A stretch of DNA of 19,747 bases from Spirochaetaceae bacterium (GCA_003141795.1 PLNO01000042.1:1-19747), one strand, 5' to 3'. Counted from the stretch's first letter, positions 1 to 8,111 are shown. A program made the numbers and translations. The notes: generated by a model not told the origin, from the sequence alone.

Positions 1-257
1 TCCCCGAGGCCCATCGATATGTGGGCCGACAGGTAGCTCGCCATGACCGCGCAGAACGAAGAGCCGAGGGCCACGGCGAGCATCAGGAGCCCCGTCCTCA
101 CGATGTACTCGATGTCGCTGTTGGTGATCCCCGTGTTGACGATGTCCGACATCAGCGTGGGCAGGTAGAGATCGCCCATGCACTGGATAAATACCACGAT
201 GATGACCGCCACGATGGGTATCGCGTAGGGCCGCAGATAGCGAAGGAGTTTGATCAT
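1..257 (-). CDS. ABC exporter (fused membrane + ATPase type), N-terminal fragment
   Basis: Only the first 85 residues are present; the gene continues beyond the left edge. The reading begins MIKLLRYLRPYAIPIVAVII, one predicted membrane helix. It continues with the YLPTLMSDIVNTGI segment, where LPxLMxxIVxxGI is typical of the first transmembrane region of MdlB/YheI-type multidrug ABC half-exporters. A second helix follows around residues 60-80. The nucleotide-binding domain lies outside the window, so the ATPase part is inferred from the family. The start codon is 10 nt after the TolC stop, and a TAAGGA ribosome site overlaps that stop codon, so translation is probably coupled. It is the third gene of the marR-tolC-ABC operon. 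Such exporters usually work as heterodimers, so a second half-exporter gene may follow to the left. The substrate is unknown. Confidence 0.85.
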   Translation of the reverse strand, partial: MIKLLRYLRPYAIPIVAVIIVVFIQCMGDLYLPTLMSDIVNTGITNSDIEYIVRTGLLMLAVALGSSFCAVMASYLSAHISMGLG

Positions 258-267
258 GGCTCGGTCC

Positions 268-1698
268 TTACTTGACCTCGTCGACGGCGGACGCGCGCGC
301 AAGATCGGCGGACGCGATCTGAACGTCAATGGCCCTGTTGGTCACGGCGAAGCCCACCTTCAGCAGGTTGAATTGCGCTGTGAGCACGTCCAGGTCGTTC
401 GCCGTGCCGTTGGCCAGCTTCTCCTGGGCGACGCGCAGATTTTCCCTGGCCTGGTCCACGCTTCCCTGGGTCAGGCTCAGATCCCGCCGGGCCCGCTCGA
501 GGCTGATCATGCAGGATCGCACGTCCAGCGTCACGGAGTTCCGCAGTTTCTGCGCATCCGCCTCGGTCTTCTTGAGCGCCTGGCCCTGCGCGTCGATCTC
601 CGAGATGTTCGACGCCAGCCCCCCGAGGTCATAGCCGATCTGGACGCCGAGCGCCCAGGTACCGGTAAAAACTGTCGAATCGGTTTGAAACGGCACGCGC
701 TGGTTGGGATCCGCGTAGGTGTAATTGCCCGTCAGCGTGACCGTCGGATACAGAGTGCCCTGCGCCTGCTTCACGGCGTGCTCTCCCATCTGCAGGGACA
801 ACGACGACAGGCGGGTCTCGGGGCGGCGGGCCAGGGCTTTGGAAACGAGATCGTTCTCCTCGAGGGTCGAGCCCAGGTCTCCCACGACGGGGTCCTTCGG
901 CTGTGAGGAGAGCGCGAAGGGCTGTTGCGCATCGGATGGCTGAGCATCAAGGCTCTGGCCCGCGGCGTCCTTTCCGATGAGCGACGCGAGAGTCAGGTAC
1001 GCCCGATTCTGCAGCGAAACGGCGTCGCCGAGATCGAGGTCGGCCTGATTCAGCCGCGCATCCGCGGCAAGCTGATCCGCGCGGGTCGCGGTTCCCTGGC
1101 CGACCTGTCGGGACGTGAGCTCCCTTCCGGCCTTCATGAGCTCCAGGTTCTTCTCCAGGGTCTGGCGATTGAAGGTCGCCCGGGCTGCCTCCCAGTAGGC
1201 GCGGCGCACTTCGAAGATGAGCGCCCGCTTCACCATCTCGATCCCCACGAGCTTGCTGTCGGCCTGGAGCTGCGCCAGAGCAAGAGCTTCGCGGACCCGG
1301 AAGCCCGCGAAAACCGTGTATTGAACGTTCGCCGTCAGCGCCCAGTAGTCCGTCAGGGAGGCCGGGAAGGCGAAGTTGATCTGCGTCGGACCCAGCGGAT
1401 AGAACGGGTTCGCCATCGTCAAAGACTCGGCGGGAAGATCGCTCAGCTTCTGGTAGCCGGCGCCCAGGGACACGGCGGGAAGCAGATGCCACTTTGCGGC
1501 GTCTGCCTTTGCGCTCGCCGTCAGCCAGTCCCAGCTCGAGCTCTGGACGCCGGGATCATTTTCCAACGCCATCGTGACTGCGTCGCTCACCGAAAGGGGC
1601 GTGGCCTGCGCCCAGAGCGAGGGAACGAAACCGACCACGAGAACCAGAATGCCCGCCGCGAGGATTCGGGCGCGTGTATGACTCTGAAAGGACTGCAT
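268..1698 (-). CDS. TolC-like outer-membrane efflux protein
   Basis: 476 residues, the usual size for the TolC/OEP family, whose trimers form an outer-membrane beta barrel with a periplasmic alpha-helical tunnel. An N-terminal signal peptide ends near residue 30 (PSLWA/QATP). The mature protein opens with LSVSDAVTMALENDPGV, the classic first helix of an OEP repeat. A second repeat begins near LVSKALARRPETRLSSLSLQ. Long heptad-like helices end in a VxxAxENLRVAQEKLANGTANDLDVLTAQ segment typical of the family. I chose the ATG at 1698 because the open frame extends upstream only into Arg/Ser-rich sequence overlapping marR, while 1698 gives a clean signal peptide 25 nt after the marR stop. The ribosome site there is weak. 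It lies between marR and an ABC exporter, suggesting a drug or metabolite efflux route. No periplasmic adaptor gene is visible. Confidence 0.9.
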   Translation of the reverse strand: MQSFQSHTRARILAAGILVLVVGFVPSLWAQATPLSVSDAVTMALENDPGVQSSSWDWLTASAKADAAKWHLLPAVSLGAGYQKLSDLPAESLTMANPFYPLGPTQINFAFPASLTDYWALTANVQYTVFAGFRVREALALAQLQADSKLVGIEMVKRALIFEVRRAYWEAARATFNRQTLEKNLELMKAGRELTSRQVGQGTATRADQLAADARLNQADLDLGDAVSLQNRAYLTLASLIGKDAAGQSLDAQPSDAQQPFALSSQPKDPVVGDLGSTLEENDLVSKALARRPETRLSSLSLQMGEHAVKQAQGTLYPTVTLTGNYTYADPNQRVPFQTDSTVFTGTWALGVQIGYDLGGLASNISEIDAQGQALKKTEADAQKLRNSVTLDVRSCMISLERARRDLSLTQGSVDQARENLRVAQEKLANGTANDLDVLTAQFNLLKVGFAVTNRAIDVQIASADLARASAVDEVK

Positions 1699-1723
1699 GA
1701 AAACTCTCGACCCCCTGTTCACC

Positions 1724-2206
1724 TTATCTGTCACGCCGCGCGCCCTTTTTGGGCATGGGCGCGGGCTCCCCACCCTCCGGCTCCTGCTGCTCAAGGCTCT
1801 GAAGCAGGAACTGCAGGTCGACGATGAGCTTCTTCTTCCTCGATTCCGCCATCGGCGCAAGCCGCTCCCGCATCATCTCCTCTGCGGGAGCGGTCCAGTC
1901 ACGCATGAACGACTCCAACTTCGGCGTCGCCGTCATGCACACACTCCTCCGATCGGACGGATCCGGGCGGCGCTGGAGGAAGCGGCGCTCGACGAGCCTG
2001 TCGAGAATGCCGGTAAGCGTGCTGGGGGAAACCCCGATCACCGTCGCAAGCTTCGTCACCCGGCTGGTCTTCCTCTTGTTCATGATCACGAGCACCAGCA
2101 CCTCGGTAAGCGAGAGCCCCGTTCCCCTGAAAAAGGGGGAGAGCAGCTTCCACACCCGCCTGTTGATCTGGACGAGCAGCTCGATCAGCTCGATTTCGCT
2201 TTCCAT
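1724..2206 (-). CDS. MarR-family transcriptional regulator
   Basis: 160 residues, typical MarR length. Residues 45-80 hold the winged helix-turn-helix (TSRVTKLATVIGVSPSTLTG, with recognition helix SPSTLTGILDRLVERRFL). The wing follows as DPSDRRSVCMTAT at 82-94, matching the family signature DxxDxRxxxVxLT. N- and C-terminal helices would form the dimer interface. The last 20 residues are Pro/Glu/Lys/Arg-rich and look disordered. An AAAGGA ribosome site lies 10 nt before the ATG. It is the first gene of an operon with tolC and an ABC exporter. MarR proteins at the head of efflux operons usually repress their own promoter until a ligand binds, so autorepression is the natural inference; the ligand is unknown. 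Confidence 0.92.
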   Translation of the reverse strand: MESEIELIELLVQINRRVWKLLSPFFRGTGLSLTEVLVLVIMNKRKTSRVTKLATVIGVSPSTLTGILDRLVERRFLQRRPDPSDRRSVCMTATPKLESFMRDWTAPAEEMMRERLAPMAESRKKKLIVDLQFLLQSLEQQEPEGGEPAPMPKKGARRDR

Positions 2207-2224
2207 CCGCAGATAGTCCTTTCC

Positions 2225-2256
2225 CGAATATTACGTTTTCGATTATTTCGGATTCG
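2225..2256. promoter_or_regulatory. Candidate MarR operator (AT-rich, inverted CGAAT arms)
   Basis: An AT-rich block between the marR promoter -10 box and the start codon is bounded by CGAAT (2225-2229) and ATTCG (2252-2256), with further TTCG copies between. MarR proteins often bind imperfect palindromes over the promoter or transcription start. The position fits, but the arms are only 5 bp, so this is a weak prediction. Confidence 0.35.
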
Positions 2257-2267
2257 TAGTTTATGGA

Positions 2268-2296
2268 AAGATAGCCGTTCTATCGGACAAGGTCAA
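2268..2296 (-). promoter_or_regulatory. Sigma70-type promoter of the marR-tolC-ABC operon
   Basis: On the minus strand TTGACC (2296-2291) is followed by a 17-nt spacer and TATCTT (2273-2268). Transcription would start near 2261, giving a leader of about 55 nt before the marR ATG. It is the only good promoter match in the gap upstream of marR. Confidence 0.7.
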
Positions 2297-2342
2297 GCCG
2301 TCGGACGCATCTCATCCGTGAAGGAGAGCGGGAACGAGGCGG

Positions 2343-2359
2343 GCCGGCACGAAGCCGGC
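2343..2359. other. Short GC hairpin between two minus-strand operons
   Basis: GCCGGC, loop ACGAA, GCCGGC: a 6-bp perfect stem in the 168-nt gap after the nucleoside hydrolase stop and before the marR promoter. Its position suits termination of the nucleoside operon, but neither strand has a T-run after it, so a rho-independent terminator is not demonstrated. The rest of the gap (2297-2464) shows no gene. Confidence 0.25.
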
Positions 2360-2464
2360 GAATCGAGGCGGGGTTGGAATGAAGATCCGTAGGCCGCGGC
2401 GGCTGAGCGCTCGATCGGCGTGCGCGGCGCCGTGACCGTCGCGGAGAGCGGGCGGCTCCCTCGC

Positions 2465-3403
2465 CTACCTCTTCCCGTCGAGCTTGATGATCGTGTCGAT
2501 CATGATCTTCCTGACCTTGTCCACGTCGACCTTGACCGTGAAATCGACGTTCGGCTGCCGACGGGAAACACCGTAGAGGTCGACGACGGTCTGCCCGCGG
2601 GTATAGTCCCCGCGCGTCTCCACCATCACGTTCACGTGACGGGTCGTCGCGACAGTCGGATCGATCGCCACCGCCATGGCAAGCGCGTCGTGCACGGGGG
2701 CGCCCTCGATTCCGAACGCCTTCTTGTTCATGTCGGCGAAGAATCTCAGAAGCGGACCGACGAACCGCGAGATTTTACCGTTCATCTTCGTGATACGGTC
2801 GATGTCCTCGAAGGTGAGAAGAGTCTTGTTGGAGACGTCGAGGCTCACCTGGGTGATAGGGAGCCCGCTGGAAAAAACCACGTGCGCCGCCTCGGGATCC
2901 ACGTAGATGTTGAACTCGGCGCCCGGGGTGATGTTCGAGTCCCGCGCCGCGCCGCCCATGAGCACGATGCGCTCGATCTTGCTCTTCAGGGCCGGCTCCT
3001 TCATGAGGAGGAGGGCGATGTTCGTGAGAGGGCCCGTGGGGACGAGGGTGACCTTTTCACGGGACTCGGTGAGCAGCTTTGCTATGAAGTCGACGGCCGA
3101 CATCGCCATTGGCTCGACCCGCGGCTCAGGGAGGGTGACGCCGTCGAGTCCCGAGTCGCCGTGGATGAAAGGCGCCGTCTCCAGGTCCCGGAACAGCGGC
3201 TTGTCGGCACCGCGCGCCAGCGGCACGTCCGTGCGTCCGATCATCGTCAGGACCTTGCGCGCGTTCAGGCTCGTCTTTTCGCCCGTTTGATTTCCGGCAA
3301 CCGTCGTGACGCCGACCAGTTTCGCCTCCGCGGTGGCGCAGGCCACCATGATGGCGATCATGTCGTCGTGGCCGGGATCGCAGTCGTGGAGTATCGTCCT
3401 CAT
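2465..3403 (-). CDS. Nucleoside hydrolase (IunH/RihA family)
   Basis: 312 residues, the normal family length. The enzyme hydrolyses the N-glycosidic bond of nucleosides to give free base and ribose, probably in the cytoplasm because no signal peptide is seen. The calcium/ribose site is intact: DCDPGHDD at 7-14 (family DxDxGxDD), VAGN with Asn38, HGDSGL with His81, EFNIYVDPEAA with Glu163 and Asn165, and VHDALAMA with His238-Asp239. His at the VHDA position is found in the IU-type and CU-type enzymes and helps protonate the leaving base. Base specificity cannot be read from this. Its ATG overlaps the upstream permease stop by 4 nt (ATGA), and it is the last gene of the transporter operon, so it most likely processes the imported substrate. 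Confidence 0.93.
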   Translation of the reverse strand: MRTILHDCDPGHDDMIAIMVACATAEAKLVGVTTVAGNQTGEKTSLNARKVLTMIGRTDVPLARGADKPLFRDLETAPFIHGDSGLDGVTLPEPRVEPMAMSAVDFIAKLLTESREKVTLVPTGPLTNIALLLMKEPALKSKIERIVLMGGAARDSNITPGAEFNIYVDPEAAHVVFSSGLPITQVSLDVSNKTLLTFEDIDRITKMNGKISRFVGPLLRFFADMNKKAFGIEGAPVHDALAMAVAIDPTVATTRHVNVMVETRGDYTRGQTVVDLYGVSRRQPNVDFTVKVDVDKVRKIMIDTIIKLDGKR

Positions 3404-4338
3404 TTTCCCACCTCTTTGGGCTTGTTCCGTGCCCCGGCGCGCTGCGTGCGCAAAGCGAACGCTATCAGAGCGAGCACCGTCATGACATAGGGGATCATCT
3501 GGATGAGCTCGGAGGGGATCTTCAGCGCCGCGATATAGACGGCAAACGCGTTGACGAAGCCGAACAGGAGGCAGGAGAGCATGACCCCCAGCGGCGCGAG
3601 CCCCCCGAGGGTGGACGCGGCGATCGCGATGAACCCCCGACCCGCGGTCATGTCGCGCGAGAACCAGGAGACGTAGCCCATCGAGAGATACAGCCCGCCC
3701 AGCGCACCGAACACCCCCGAGATGACGAGCGTCGTGAGCTTGATGCGGTTGGCGTTGATCCCCACCGATTCCGCGGCGTTCTTGTTCTGCCCCACGGCCC
3801 GGATCCTGAGCCCGAGCGGCGTGCGGTAGACGAGGAGGTAGAACACGGGGACGAGGAGGAACGCCACGTAGGTGAGGATGTTGTGGCCGCTCACCATCCT
3901 GCCCAGCACGGGGATGGAGGAGATGACCGGAAGGGCTATCTCGGGAAAGACGAGGCTCTTCAGCGAGTTCGAGCTGCCCTTGTCGCCCGTGATGAGGAAC
4001 AGGAGGAACACAGTGATGCCGGAGGCGAACATGTTCAGGGCTATCGCCGACAGGGTGATGTCGGCCTTCAGGCTGAGGTGGAAGTATCCGAGTGCAAGTG
4101 CCAGGAACACGCCGGCGAAGATCCCCGCGGCGAGCGCGAGCCAGAGGCTCCCGGTGACCGCGCTCACCACGACACCGGCGAAGGCGGAGACGAGCATGAT
4201 CCCTTCCAGCGCTATGTTCTGTGCCCCCGCGAGCTCGGAGATGGCAACCCCCATGGCCGCGTAGAGGATCGGGGTCGTGACCCTGAAGATCGCGTAGACG
4301 AACTCGGGAGAAAGTATGTTCTTAAGGAAGGGATTCAT
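3400..4338 (-). CDS. ABC transporter permease, nucleoside type (BPD_transp_2, second subunit)
   Basis: 312 residues with about eight to nine hydrophobic segments. It belongs to the branched-chain permease superfamily used by ribose and nucleoside importers. Family features include the N-terminal TPILYAAMGVAISELAGAQNIALEGIML block and the cytoplasmic coupling loop near LGLRIRAVGQNKNAAESVGIN. Conserved GVFGALGGLYLSMGYVSWFS and GFIAIAASTLGG blocks are typical of NupC/YufQ-like subunits that pair with BMP-type binding proteins. Its start overlaps the first permease gene by 17 nt, and its stop overlaps the nucleoside hydrolase start. It acts as a heterodimer with the preceding permease in the inner membrane. 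Confidence 0.92.
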   Translation of the reverse strand: MNPFLKNILSPEFVYAIFRVTTPILYAAMGVAISELAGAQNIALEGIMLVSAFAGVVVSAVTGSLWLALAAGIFAGVFLALALGYFHLSLKADITLSAIALNMFASGITVFLLFLITGDKGSSNSLKSLVFPEIALPVISSIPVLGRMVSGHNILTYVAFLLVPVFYLLVYRTPLGLRIRAVGQNKNAAESVGINANRIKLTTLVISGVFGALGGLYLSMGYVSWFSRDMTAGRGFIAIAASTLGGLAPLGVMLSCLLFGFVNAFAVYIAALKIPSELIQMIPYVMTVLALIAFALRTQRAGARNKPKEVGK

Positions 4339-5398
4339 GCGCCCTCATCTCCTTCTCCACGGTTCGCCTCGTCAGCTTGAAGTTCCAGCGGCTCATGAAC
4401 GCTTCCGCGGTGATCAAGAGGATGATCACCGACTGGATGACCGACACCATTTCGGCGGGCACGTCCGCCATGAGGTTCAGCGTCTGGCCTCCGACGCGCA
4501 GGTAGGAAAGGAAAAGGGAGGCCACGACGACCAGAAGCGGATTGTTCCTGCCGATGATGGCCACGATCACCCCGTCCCAGCCGTACCCCGGGGTCGCCTG
4601 CCAGTTGAAGCGATGGTGAATGCCGAGGATCTCGACGATGCCCCCCACCCCTGCCACCAGTCCCAGAAGCACCTGCGAAAGAACGATCACCTTGCGGACG
4701 CTGATCCCGGCATATCGGGCGAACTTCTTGTTCTCTCCCGCGATGCGGATCTCGAATCCCAACGTGGTGCGGTACAGGAAGAGATACGCTCCCACCGCGA
4801 AGCAGAGCGCCAGGATGATCCCGATGTGGAGCCGCGTTCCCCCGATGATCTGCGGCAGCCACGTACCTTCGGGGATCTTCCGTGAGGCGAGGAATCCCGC
4901 GTTCTTGTCGCGCAGGAGATAGTTCACGAAGAACAGCCCGAGGTAGTAGGCGACGTAGTTCATCATCAGGGAGGAGACGAGCTCGTTCGCGTTCCACTTC
5001 GCCTTGATGATACCGGGGATGGCGCCCCACAGCGCACCGGCGATCCCGGCGACGATGAGGGCGGCCGGGATGGCGATCCAGGGGGGAAGGTTGAAGGAGA
5101 TCGCGAAAGCGGTGCCTGCCACCGCGCCGAGAAACAGCGAGCCTTCCGCACCGACATTGAACTGCGCGGCCTTGAACGCTATCGAGATGGCGACCCCGCA
5201 GAAGATCATGGGGCAGGCGTTCTCGAAGATGCTGAAGAATCGTCCGCGGGAGAGGAACGGGCCCGCGAAGAACTGGCGCAGCGATTCCGCGGGGGTCTTC
5301 GAGATGACATAGATCAGGACGATGCTGATGAGGATGCCGATGGCCACCGCGATCGCGGTCCTGATGACGGAGAAGTATCTAAGCAGGAACTTCGCCAT
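4322..5398 (-). CDS. ABC transporter permease, nucleoside type (BPD_transp_2, first subunit)
   Basis: 358 residues from the ATG at 5398. The open frame extends further upstream, but this ATG has a strong GGAGGAGG ribosome site 7 nt before it, and the upstream residues are Arg-rich and non-family. There is a long N-terminal helix (IAVAIGILISIVLIYVI), then the family blocks NACPMIFCGVAISIAFKAAQ and FNVGAEGSLFLGAVAGT. The coupling loop lies near LGFEIRIAGENKKFARYAGI, and GYGWDGVIVAIIGRNNPL follows. This matches the NupB/YufP-like subunits of BMP nucleoside importers, with a Gly-Glu-Asn loop in place of the second permease's Gly-Gln-Asn. It overlaps the ATPase gene by 20 nt and the second permease by 17 nt, implying coupled translation and equal dosage. 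Confidence 0.92.
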   Translation of the reverse strand: MAKFLLRYFSVIRTAIAVAIGILISIVLIYVISKTPAESLRQFFAGPFLSRGRFFSIFENACPMIFCGVAISIAFKAAQFNVGAEGSLFLGAVAGTAFAISFNLPPWIAIPAALIVAGIAGALWGAIPGIIKAKWNANELVSSLMMNYVAYYLGLFFVNYLLRDKNAGFLASRKIPEGTWLPQIIGGTRLHIGIILALCFAVGAYLFLYRTTLGFEIRIAGENKKFARYAGISVRKVIVLSQVLLGLVAGVGGIVEILGIHHRFNWQATPGYGWDGVIVAIIGRNNPLLVVVASLFLSYLRVGGQTLNLMADVPAEMVSVIQSVIILLITAEAFMSRWNFKLTRRTVEKEMRAHESLP

Positions 5399-6926
5399 GA
5401 GCACCCTCCTCCGCCTTCGCGCCCAGCATGTAGGGCCCGAGATCGATTTCGGTGATGATCGACGAGTCCGGGAAGTGCGCAACGATCCGCCCGCGGAAGA
5501 CGACGATGATCCTCGTGGACAGCTTCAGGATCTCGTCGAGGTCAGCGGAGACGAGAAAGATCGCCTTGCCGGCATCCCGCGCTTTCAGTATGAGGTCGTG
5601 GATCATCTCCTCTGAGCCGACGTCGACGCCGCGCGTCGGCTGCGCCGCGAGGATGAAATCATGATCGGAGGAGAGCTCGCGGGCAACGATGGCCTTCTGG
5701 ATGTTGCCGCCCGAGAGAGATTTCATCGGGACCTTGGGGGAGCTCGCCAGGACCTTGAAGTCACGGATCAGCTTCTCCGCGTGATGCAGCACGTTCTTGC
5801 GGTCGATCCACCCGGCACGGGAGAAGCCCGGCTTGAAGTAGCGGTCGGCTATAAGGTTCTCCTCGATGGAGATCGCTGCCGCCATGCCGTCGTCCATCCT
5901 GTCCTCGGGGATGTGGCTGAGGCCGCGCTCCCGTATCTGACGGGGGCTGAGACGGGTGATCGGCGCGCCGTCAAGCGTCACTTCCCCGGACGTCGGCCGC
6001 AGCAGGCCCGTCATGATGGCGATCAGCTCCGACTGGCCATTGCCTTCGACACCGGCGAGGCCGAGCACCTCTCCCCCCCTGATGTTGAACGAGACGTCTG
6101 AAAGAACGGGGAAGCCGTCCGCGTTGAGGTAGCCGAGCCCCCGCACGGAGAGGTGTTCCGCGCCGATAGCGGCCCGGGTCGGCGCGCGCCGCGCGTCCAG
6201 GGCGCGCCCCACCATCAGCTCTGCGATCTTTTCCTCGGAGACGTCGGCGGCGGCCTCAGTGGTGACCACCCGGCCGTCCTTCATGACGGTGATCGAATCG
6301 GCGATCGCCTTCACCTCGTTGAGCTTGTGGGAGATGAAGAGGATCGTCTTGCCCTTCTCTTTGAGCAGGGCGAGGGTCTTGAAGAGCACCGCGGTTTCCT
6401 GCGGGGTGAGCACCGCGGTCGGCTCGTCGAGTATCAGCAGCGCGGCATTGCGGCACAGCGCCTTGAGGATCTCCACCCTCTGCTTCAAACCGACGGACAG
6501 ATCCTTGACCTTGTCCCTGACGGGGACGTCCAGGCCGTACTCCTTCGAGATGCGCTCGGTTTCGCGGAGCGCTTCCTTCATGTCGAGGAAGAGGCCGGCC
6601 TTCCGAGGCTCCATGCCCAGCACGATGTTCTCCGCCACGGTGAGGTCCGGGGCCAGCATGAAATGCTGGTGGACCATGCCGATGCCCTTCTTGATCGCGT
6701 CGTTCGGGGAGGCAAAGAAAACCTCTTCCCCCATGAAGAGCAATGACCCCGAGGTGGGGGGCTCGAGCCCGAATATGATCTTCATGAGCGTCGACTTGCC
6801 CGCCCCGTTCTCCCCGACGATCGCGTGCACGGTCTGACGCTGCACGCGGACGTTGATCGACCTGTTGGCCACGGTCCCGTTCGGGTAGATTTTCGCGATG
6901 TCCTTCAACTCGAGAATGGTGTCCAT
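5379..6926 (-). CDS. Nucleoside ABC transporter ATP-binding protein (two fused NBDs)
   Basis: 515 residues, two tandem ATPase domains as in RbsA, MglA and YufO/NupO. NBD1 is complete: Walker A GENGAGKST at 38-46, Q-loop HQHFM near 86-90, a signature-like LSVGLKQR at 143-150, Walker B LLILDEPTA at 163-171 and a switch His in FISH at 200. NBD2 is degenerate. Its P-loop reads GVEGNGQSE, lacking Lys. Its signature LSGGNIQK at 404-411 is canonical, and Walker B ends ILAAQPTRGVD with Gln at the catalytic Glu place. This asymmetry, with one intact and one degenerate site, is normal for BMP-linked sugar/nucleoside importers. The start at 6926 has a modest GGAAG ribosome site. The protein would drive the two downstream permeases. 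Confidence 0.95.
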   Translation of the reverse strand: MDTILELKDIAKIYPNGTVANRSINVRVQRQTVHAIVGENGAGKSTLMKIIFGLEPPTSGSLLFMGEEVFFASPNDAIKKGIGMVHQHFMLAPDLTVAENIVLGMEPRKAGLFLDMKEALRETERISKEYGLDVPVRDKVKDLSVGLKQRVEILKALCRNAALLILDEPTAVLTPQETAVLFKTLALLKEKGKTILFISHKLNEVKAIADSITVMKDGRVVTTEAAADVSEEKIAELMVGRALDARRAPTRAAIGAEHLSVRGLGYLNADGFPVLSDVSFNIRGGEVLGLAGVEGNGQSELIAIMTGLLRPTSGEVTLDGAPITRLSPRQIRERGLSHIPEDRMDDGMAAAISIEENLIADRYFKPGFSRAGWIDRKNVLHHAEKLIRDFKVLASSPKVPMKSLSGGNIQKAIVARELSSDHDFILAAQPTRGVDVGSEEMIHDLILKARDAGKAIFLVSADLDEILKLSTRIIVVFRGRIVAHFPDSSIITEIDLGPYMLGAKAEEGAHGEVPA

Positions 6927-6960
6927 TGCACTTCCCGCTGGCGCTGGTCTTGAAACAGAA

Positions 6961-6990
6961 GGTGCGGGAAGCGTTCACGCCCCCCGCACC
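6961..6990 (-). promoter_or_regulatory. Intercistronic stem-loop between binding protein and ATPase genes
   Basis: Read on the minus strand, GGTGCGGG pairs with CCCGCACC, the stem continues through two G-U pairs and GCG/CGC, and it closes on a TGAA tetraloop. The result is 13 base pairs in 30 nt. It lies about 20 nt after the binding-protein stop and 34 nt before the ATPase start, and is followed by TTCTGTTTC rather than a full T-run. Such elements in importer operons commonly stabilise the upstream binding-protein mRNA or terminate part of transcription, raising binding protein over membrane subunits. The structure is seen; its role is inferred. Confidence 0.65.
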
Positions 6991-7009
6991 CTGGATGTAC
7001 GATCGGGAA

Positions 7010-8071
7010 TCAGTTGCCGAAAGCGGTGTCGACCTTGAGAGTTCCCTTTGCGATCTTGTCGGCCAGGACCTTGATCTTCGCCTGGATATCGGCAGGGACG
7101 ATCTTCAGGTAGTTCTCGTTGACCGCGAGCGCGATTCCCTTGTCCTTGAGGCCGAGGGTTTCGACCTTGCCGTACGGGAGGGTGCCGGCGAGGTGGAGCT
7201 TCAGGGCGCGGAACAGCGACTCGTCGACGTTCTTCATCATGGAGCTCACGATGAAGGATGCCATCTCGGGGTCGTTGTCCTTGTAGAGGATGTACTGGTC
7301 GGAATCCACGCCGATGGTGTAGTGCTTCTTCACCTTGCCCGCGTCGAGGATGCCAAGGCCGGTCTGAGCGGCGCCGTTGAAGATGACGTCCGCGCCCTGG
7401 TCGAACATGGCCAGCGCCAGTTCCTTGCCCTTGGCGGGATCGTTGAAGTTGCCGGCGTAGGAGACGAGGACTTCCACCTTGGGATCGACGTCCCTGGCGC
7501 CCTGGATGAAGCCGACCTTGAAGTCATTGATGACGGGGATGTCCATGCCGCCGATGAAGCCGATCTTCTTGTCCGCGTTCACGTATTTGACCTTGCTGGA
7601 GGTCGTGAGCATGGCTGCCATCGCTCCGGCGAGGTAGGAACCCTCGTTCTGGCTGTACAGGATGGAGTACACGTTTCCGACGCCCGGCTTGCTGTAGTCG
7701 ACCGACGTGTCGTAGGTGATGAACTTCTTGGCGGGATATTTTCCGGCGAGCTTCTGCACGAGCTCCTGCAGCTGCCACGTGCCGGCGATGATGACGTCCC
7801 AGTCGCCATTGCAGAGCTGCTCGAGATCAGGCTCCCACTTCGCGCTGTCGTAGCCGCCTTCGACACTCTTGACCGTGATCCCCAGTTCCTTCTGGGCCCG
7901 CAGCACTCCGCGGTTTGCAGAATCGAAGAATGCGCGATCTCCGAGGTTTCCGTTCATGTAGAGGACGACCTTGAGCTTTGCCGCCTTCGGGGTCGCCGAC
8001 TGTGCGAAAAGTGCCCCTCCGAGCGCGACCGCAAGGGTCGTGACGATGAGCATTGATACTATTCTCTTCAT
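7010..8071 (-). CDS. BMP-family (PnrA/TmpC-like) nucleoside-binding protein
   Basis: 353 residues, the size of periplasmic basic-membrane-protein family receptors, which bind purine or pyrimidine nucleosides for ABC import. A signal peptide runs to about residue 23 (ALGGALFA/QSATP) and has no lipobox Cys, so the protein should be soluble in the periplasm, unlike many PnrA/TmpC lipoproteins. The mature start KLKVVLYMNGNLGDRAFFDSA matches the BMP opening (normally GxxDxSFN), with Phe-Phe-Asp here. Further family blocks are KKFITYDTSVDY, GSYLAGAMAAMLT, KKIGFIGGMDIPVINDFKVG and GADVIFNGAAQTGLGILDA. A strong AAGGAGG ribosome site precedes the ATG. It is the promoter-proximal gene of the uptake operon. 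The exact ligand is not readable; pentose or autoinducer-like ligands occur in distant relatives. Confidence 0.93.
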   Translation of the reverse strand: MKRIVSMLIVTTLAVALGGALFAQSATPKAAKLKVVLYMNGNLGDRAFFDSANRGVLRAQKELGITVKSVEGGYDSAKWEPDLEQLCNGDWDVIIAGTWQLQELVQKLAGKYPAKKFITYDTSVDYSKPGVGNVYSILYSQNEGSYLAGAMAAMLTTSSKVKYVNADKKIGFIGGMDIPVINDFKVGFIQGARDVDPKVEVLVSYAGNFNDPAKGKELALAMFDQGADVIFNGAAQTGLGILDAGKVKKHYTIGVDSDQYILYKDNDPEMASFIVSSMMKNVDESLFRALKLHLAGTLPYGKVETLGLKDKGIALAVNENYLKIVPADIQAKIKVLADKIAKGTLKVDTAFGN

Positions 8072-8111
8072 ACCTTCGATCCTCCTTCATCCATTGAATA
8101 GGTTGGTGGCC

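Noticed and set aside
2420..3490. 356-codon open frame on the plus strand across the nucleoside hydrolase
   Set aside because: Antisense of a clear hydrolase with every active-site motif; no ribosome site or family signal.
5379..6926. Broken ATPase because the second P-loop lacks Lys and the second Walker B has Gln for Glu
   Set aside because: A degenerate second nucleotide-binding domain of exactly this kind is normal in the BMP-linked and sugar importer ATPases; the frame is intact.
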